Assembly (NCBI RefSeq): GCF_013294015.1
Contig: NZ_JABSNO010000001.1
Coordinates: 1-64,000, forward strand
DNA length: 64,000 nucleotides
Direction of reading: 5' to 3'
Source of the DNA: Frigoriflavimonas asaccharolytica
GTDB lineage: Bacteria > Bacteroidota > Bacteroidia > Flavobacteriales > Weeksellaceae
Shown: positions 60,676-64,000 of the stretch, one piece after another
Layout: each line of letters opens with the position of its first letter
Position numbering within the stretch: position 1 is the stretch's first letter
The notes under the pieces: model-generated
The model's input: the letters and a program-made list of their open reading frames with translations, nothing else
Told to the model about the DNA's origin: nothing
Databases searched by the model: none
Translations under genes and position numbers: made by a program

Positions 60676-60804
60676 AATTTAAATATTATTTTTAAAAAAT
60701 AAAATTAATAATTTATTTTAGATTTTAGGTGTGTGATTTTTTAATTATAAAAAGAAAGATTTTTATATAAACAAAATTTATTAACTTTATGCAAAACATA
60801 CGAT

Positions 60805-62340
60805 ATGAAAAATTTAACACTCTTTGCTTTGATGATGGCAGGATTTTTTTCTGCTCAGCAAAATTTATTGCTCAACCCAATAAATGAAAACAGTCTTTCT
60901 GTCACAGAAAAACTAAGTACAACAATGGCGAAATCTTACCATTCGACCTCCTATTATTCGGAGAACATTGCGAATATAAACCAAGATTTCAACATCAAAT
61001 TGCCCAACGGAAATACTATATCGGCAGTTTTTCAAAAGAAGTATCAATACAGCAATCAAAGTAATTCTGCAGTTTATAAAATCGTGGGCGATGCAAATGC
61101 AGAATTGGTATTTTCTGAGTACAACAAAGTAATTACAGGAATGTATTCAGGCTCTAATGGAGATAAAATAATTTTTATGCAAACTGCACCTTCTATTTTG
61201 GCAGTTTCTTTAGTTAATGAGCAAACATTAATTGATCAAGACGATCCAAATGATACTGTACTTGCACCAGAAAACATCATTGGAAATAAAAATATTTTAG
61301 CAAATCCAGATGTTTGTGGATTATCTCCAGTTTGCGGAAATTCTACGGTAGATGTAATGGTGCTTTATACCGGAAATACAAAAACAATATATGGTGGCGT
61401 TTCCCAAAGCAACTCTTTTGTTGCAACAGCAATCACCAATTTTAATAATTCTCTGCAAAACGGTGGTGCAGGAAATGTAACAATCAATCTTGTCTACACA
61501 GGTGAAATTTCTTACGTAGAATCTGGAAGCATCAATACAGATTTATCTAGATTAGCAACTTCTGGAGACGGATTTTTGGATGATGCACAAACCTTGAGAG
61601 CAACTTATGGAGCAGATTTAGTAAGTTTAATTACTGCTTCTCCTACAAATACTTGTGGTTTGGGATATGTAAATACAAATTCTTCAAATTATAACAGCAA
61701 TTCCGCTTATACGGTTACCATTTCTGGCTGTGTAGTATCCAATTATTCCCTCGCTCATGAAATGGGACATAATATGGGCATGAATCATGATTGGTATGTG
61801 AGCACGAGCACCAATCCTTGTAGCCACCACAAAGGATATACGAATAGAACGGCCATCACTGGGGGAACTTCTAGTGCAACATCTACAAGATGGAGAACAA
61901 TAATGGCGTACAACAACGAATGCAGTGCAAATGGAATAAGCTGCACAAGGAGAAATCTCTGGAGCAATCCTGGTGTAAATTATAACTCGGAACCTACAGG
62001 AATTGCAATCGGTCAACCTCAACCTTCTTATGAAATCTATGGTTTTTTAAGAGTTGCGTGTGTAGTTTCGCAATTTGCAACAGCAACTGTATTGGCCACA
62101 AAAGAAAATTTTGTAGAGGATTTCAATATTTATCCTAATCCGGTGAAAGATATTTTGTTTGTGAATGTACCAGGAAATAAGGAATTTAATTTCACCATTA
62201 TTTCTGCAGATGGTAGAACTATAGCAAAAACTAAGAGCAAATCTATTTCTGTGAAAGGATATGCTACAGGAGTTTACTATCTAGTAATTTATAATAAAGA
62301 AAACCAATTGATAGGTACCAAAAAATTTGTTGTTGAATAA
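60805..62340 (+). CDS. T9SS-secreted reprolysin-like zinc metalloprotease
   Basis: This 511-residue protein has a signal peptide (to about residue 18), a propeptide-like region and a metzincin domain with HEMGHNMGMNH (residues 318-328), the extended zinc motif HExxHxxGxxH. It also has a Cys-rich CSHHKGY segment and a C-terminal T9SS type A sorting domain (from about residue 438, IYPNPVKDILFV, ending VVE). It is probably a cell-surface or secreted protease. It stands alone between two terminators. Confidence 0.93.
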   Translation: MKNLTLFALMMAGFFSAQQNLLLNPINENSLSVTEKLSTTMAKSYHSTSYYSENIANINQDFNIKLPNGNTISAVFQKKYQYSNQSNSAVYKIVGDANAELVFSEYNKVITGMYSGSNGDKIIFMQTAPSILAVSLVNEQTLIDQDDPNDTVLAPENIIGNKNILANPDVCGLSPVCGNSTVDVMVLYTGNTKTIYGGVSQSNSFVATAITNFNNSLQNGGAGNVTINLVYTGEISYVESGSINTDLSRLATSGDGFLDDAQTLRATYGADLVSLITASPTNTCGLGYVNTNSSNYNSNSAYTVTISGCVVSNYSLAHEMGHNMGMNHDWYVSTSTNPCSHHKGYTNRTAITGGTSSATSTRWRTIMAYNNECSANGISCTRRNLWSNPGVNYNSEPTGIAIGQPQPSYEIYGFLRVACVVSQFATATVLATKENFVEDFNIYPNPVKDILFVNVPGNKEFNFTIISADGRTIAKTKSKSISVKGYATGVYYLVIYNKENQLIGTKKFVVE

Positions 62341-62362
62341 ATGTGGTCAAAAAAGGTAAAAG

Positions 62363-62396
62363 AAAAATGCTCCGAGTATATCTTGGAGCATTTTTT
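62363..62396. terminator. Bidirectional terminator
   Basis: AAAATGCTCC (about 62364-62373) and GGAGCATTTT (about 62385-62394) form a stem with A- and T-runs on either side. It separates the convergent metalloprotease and msrB genes. Confidence 0.85.
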
Positions 62397-62410
62397 AGTA
62401 TTGAATTAGC

Positions 62411-62866
62411 TTAATCTTTAGATTCTGTATCTGCTACAAATTCTAAACTCACAGAATTCATGCAATATCTTTTTCCCGTTGGTTTTGGTCCATCATCAAA
62501 TACGTGACCGAGATGGGAATCGCATCTTTTGCAAAGCACTTCTACTCTTTCCCAGCCAAAAGCAGTATCTCTTTCATATTTTGTACCTTCTGCATCTGCT
62601 TCAAAAAAACTTGGCCAACCGCAACTTGAAGAGAATTTTGCATCCGATCGGAATAAGTGATTGCCACAAACAGCGCAATAATACTCTCCCAAATCATCAA
62701 AATTATTATAAACACCAGTGTGTGGCCTTTCAGTTCCCGCTTCTCTTGCTACATTATACAATTCTGAATTCAAGATTGTTTTCCATTCTGTATTGGGAAT
62801 ATCTAATTTTGTTTTATCTGTTTTAGAATAATAAGGATTTTCTTTTAAAAATTGATTATTTGCCAT
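62411..62866 (-). CDS. msrB: Peptide-methionine (R)-S-oxide reductase
   Basis: This enzyme repairs methionine-R-sulfoxide in proteins. The 151-residue protein has the zinc ligands CAVCGNHLF and CKRCDSHLGHVF, the family segment SSCGWPSF and the catalytic Cys in RYCMNSVSL (about 135). There is no signal peptide. It is divergent from the DUF445 gene, and a well-formed promoter lies upstream. Confidence 0.96.
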   Translation of the reverse strand: MANNQFLKENPYYSKTDKTKLDIPNTEWKTILNSELYNVAREAGTERPHTGVYNNFDDLGEYYCAVCGNHLFRSDAKFSSSCGWPSFFEADAEGTKYERDTAFGWERVEVLCKRCDSHLGHVFDDGPKPTGKRYCMNSVSLEFVADTESKD

Positions 62867-62899
62867 TATACATTATTTTAAATGAATTAATTATAAAAA

Positions 62900-62930
62900 C
62901 AAATGTACATACTTTGGTAACAAATTCAAA
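62900..62930 (-). promoter_or_regulatory. Promoter of msrB
   Basis: TACATTTG at 62907-62900 and TTTG at 62930-62927 on the minus strand, 19 bases apart, matching the Bacteroidota consensus. The -7 element lies 34 bases before the msrB ATG. Confidence 0.65.
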
Positions 62931-62933
62931 TAC

Positions 62934-62941
62934 TATTTTTG
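62934..62941 (+). promoter_or_regulatory. -7 element of the DUF445 gene
   Basis: TATTTTTG on the plus strand, 12 bases before the ATG at 62954. A TTTG at 62913-62916 lies 17 bases upstream, a little close for a -33 element. Confidence 0.45.
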
Positions 62942-62953
62942 TAAATTTAACGC

Positions 62954-64000
62954 ATGAACGATGATCAAAAAAGAAAAGAATTGCGCAAATTCAAAACATT
63001 TGCCACTGCACTTTTTCTATTCATGACTTTACTATTTGTAGCTACCACTATTTTTCAAAAAAAATTTGATAATCATTGGCTTGGTTACATTCGCGCATTT
63101 TCCGAAGCGGCAATGGTTGGTGCTTTGGCAGATTGGTTTGCAGTTACAGCCCTTTTTCATCATCCTTTGGGTTTGAAAATTCCGCACACGAATTTAATAG
63201 AAAAAAGCAAGGCAAAAATTGGGGATAATTTAGGAGATTTTGTAGTGAGCAATTTTCTTTCCCCAAAGAACATCAAGCCCTATATTTTAAAATTAAAAAT
63301 TTCTCATCTAGCAGGAGATTGGCTTTCCAAGGAACGAAACCAAGAATTATTGATAACCCAAATCACCTCCATATTTCTAGATATTTTGCAAAAACTGGAA
63401 GATAAAACGGTCGTGAATTTCATTAAATCTAAAGCCGAAGAAATGACGAAAGATTTTAAAGTAAACAAGCTTTTGGGCAGCGGGATGGATTATATTTTAG
63501 AGAAAGACGATCATCAAAGATTAATTACAAAATTTTCTACGCTCATCAAAAATTATATTTTGGCCAACCAAGAATTGGTGAAAAGCAGGGTGAAAAAAGA
63601 AAGTTTTACACTTATTCCAAAATTTGTAGATGATGCTGTAGCTACAAAAATCACAAGTGGACTTTCCAATTATTTTGAAGAAATAGAACAAGATGAAAAC
63701 CATTCACTTCGGGCGGAAATAACCCAAAAACTCTTTGAATTTTCCAAAGAATTACAAGAAAATGAAAAATGGGAAGCTGAATTGCAAACCGTAAAAAACA
63801 ATTTTTTGAACGAGGACAAATTGCAAGAATATGCAAAAAATATTTGGACTTCCATTAAAAAGACCCTTCAAAATGAGCTTCAAAATGATGCCTCAACTTT
63901 GAAAATTTATGTGAAAAAGAATATCGAAACTTTAGCTCAAAATTTACAATCCGATCTTCAACTACAAAATAAAATAGACCAATGGATTCGCGTGACTGCG
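62954..64000 (+). CDS. DUF445 family membrane protein (partial, runs off the end)
   Basis: The frame is open from ATG 62954 to the last base (349 codons), so the C terminus is outside the window. The N-terminal part has membrane segments (about 16-32) and the DUF445 signature FSEAAMVGALADWFAVTALFHHP, broken here after Ala, then KIPHTNLIEKSKAKIGDNLG. A long helical, charged region follows. The family is widespread and of unknown function, probably envelope-associated. Confidence 0.88.
   Translation, partial: MNDDQKRKELRKFKTFATALFLFMTLLFVATTIFQKKFDNHWLGYIRAFSEAAMVGALADWFAVTALFHHPLGLKIPHTNLIEKSKAKIGDNLGDFVVSNFLSPKNIKPYILKLKISHLAGDWLSKERNQELLITQITSIFLDILQKLEDKTVVNFIKSKAEEMTKDFKVNKLLGSGMDYILEKDDHQRLITKFSTLIKNYILANQELVKSRVKKESFTLIPKFVDDAVATKITSGLSNYFEEIEQDENHSLRAEITQKLFEFSKELQENEKWEAELQTVKNNFLNEDKLQEYAKNIWTSIKKTLQNELQNDASTLKIYVKKNIETLAQNLQSDLQLQNKIDQWIRVTA

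Overview
The window looks like a chromosomal stretch from an AT-rich Bacteroidota of the Flavobacteriales, most like the Chryseobacterium/Weeksellaceae group. Three things point there. Promoters match the Bacteroidota -7 element TAnnTTTG with a TTTG/TTG about 19-20 bases upstream, and start codons lack clear Shine-Dalgarno sequences. Several families are typical of the group: type IX secretion (T9SS) C-terminal sorting domains, a GLPGLI protein, DUF6089, DUF4271, DUF4296 and a DksA-like protein without its zinc cysteines. Gene neighbourhoods such as OmpH-BamA-UppS and DUF4271-HemD also fit. No rRNA, tRNA or CRISPR array was seen. The genus is an inference.

Layout. 1-312 holds two tandem leftward promoters for a unit off the left edge. 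313-2375 (minus) holds a secreted protein, RfbD and a thioesterase. 2439-7765 (minus) is the outer-membrane biogenesis operon: DUF6089 porin-like protein, UppS, BamA and two OmpH/Skp chaperones. 7935-13552 (minus) is a short exopolysaccharide set: Wzc-like kinase with a (GY)10 tail, Wza-like lipoprotein, WecA/MraY-type transferase and EpsG-like polymerase. Next come a 1095-residue T9SS surface protein, a family 2 glycosyltransferase, an arginase-fold protein that has lost metal ligands, and topA.

22174-31184 (plus) holds ileS, the DksA-like gene, small ORFs, lspA, an IS3-family element that splits a DUF2085 membrane-protein gene, a DUF218 protein and trpS. 31379-39637 is mixed: a HAD phosphatase, an ECF-type sigma factor, a HipA-like kinase/DUF3037 pair, a GLPGLI protein, metK with a probable SAM-II riboswitch leader, an OxyR with Cys199/Cys208, and a DUF1801 protein. 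39639-45582 (minus) is an envelope and proteostasis block: RsfS, FtsH, LUD-domain protein, CdsA, Psd and DUF389. 45662-51268 holds birA, LptG-like permease, tgt, DUF4296 lipoprotein, polyprenol-phosphate mannosyltransferase, DUF4271 and hemD.

51349-64000 holds an S9 oligopeptidase, a histidine kinase/response regulator pair and a putative metal locus: a lipoprotein with repeated HGExGHxC motifs, a Cys-rich secreted protein, and a TonB-dependent receptor carrying three N-terminal heavy-metal-associated domains, two of them a recent 327-bp tandem duplication. A CPXCG protein, a T9SS metalloprotease, msrB and the start of a DUF445 gene complete the window.

The most notable points are the SAM-II-like metK leader with an 11-base complementary segment downstream, the triple-HMA receptor locus, the DUF2085 gene whose frame is restored when the IS is removed in silico, and several intergenic elements bounded by inverted repeats.
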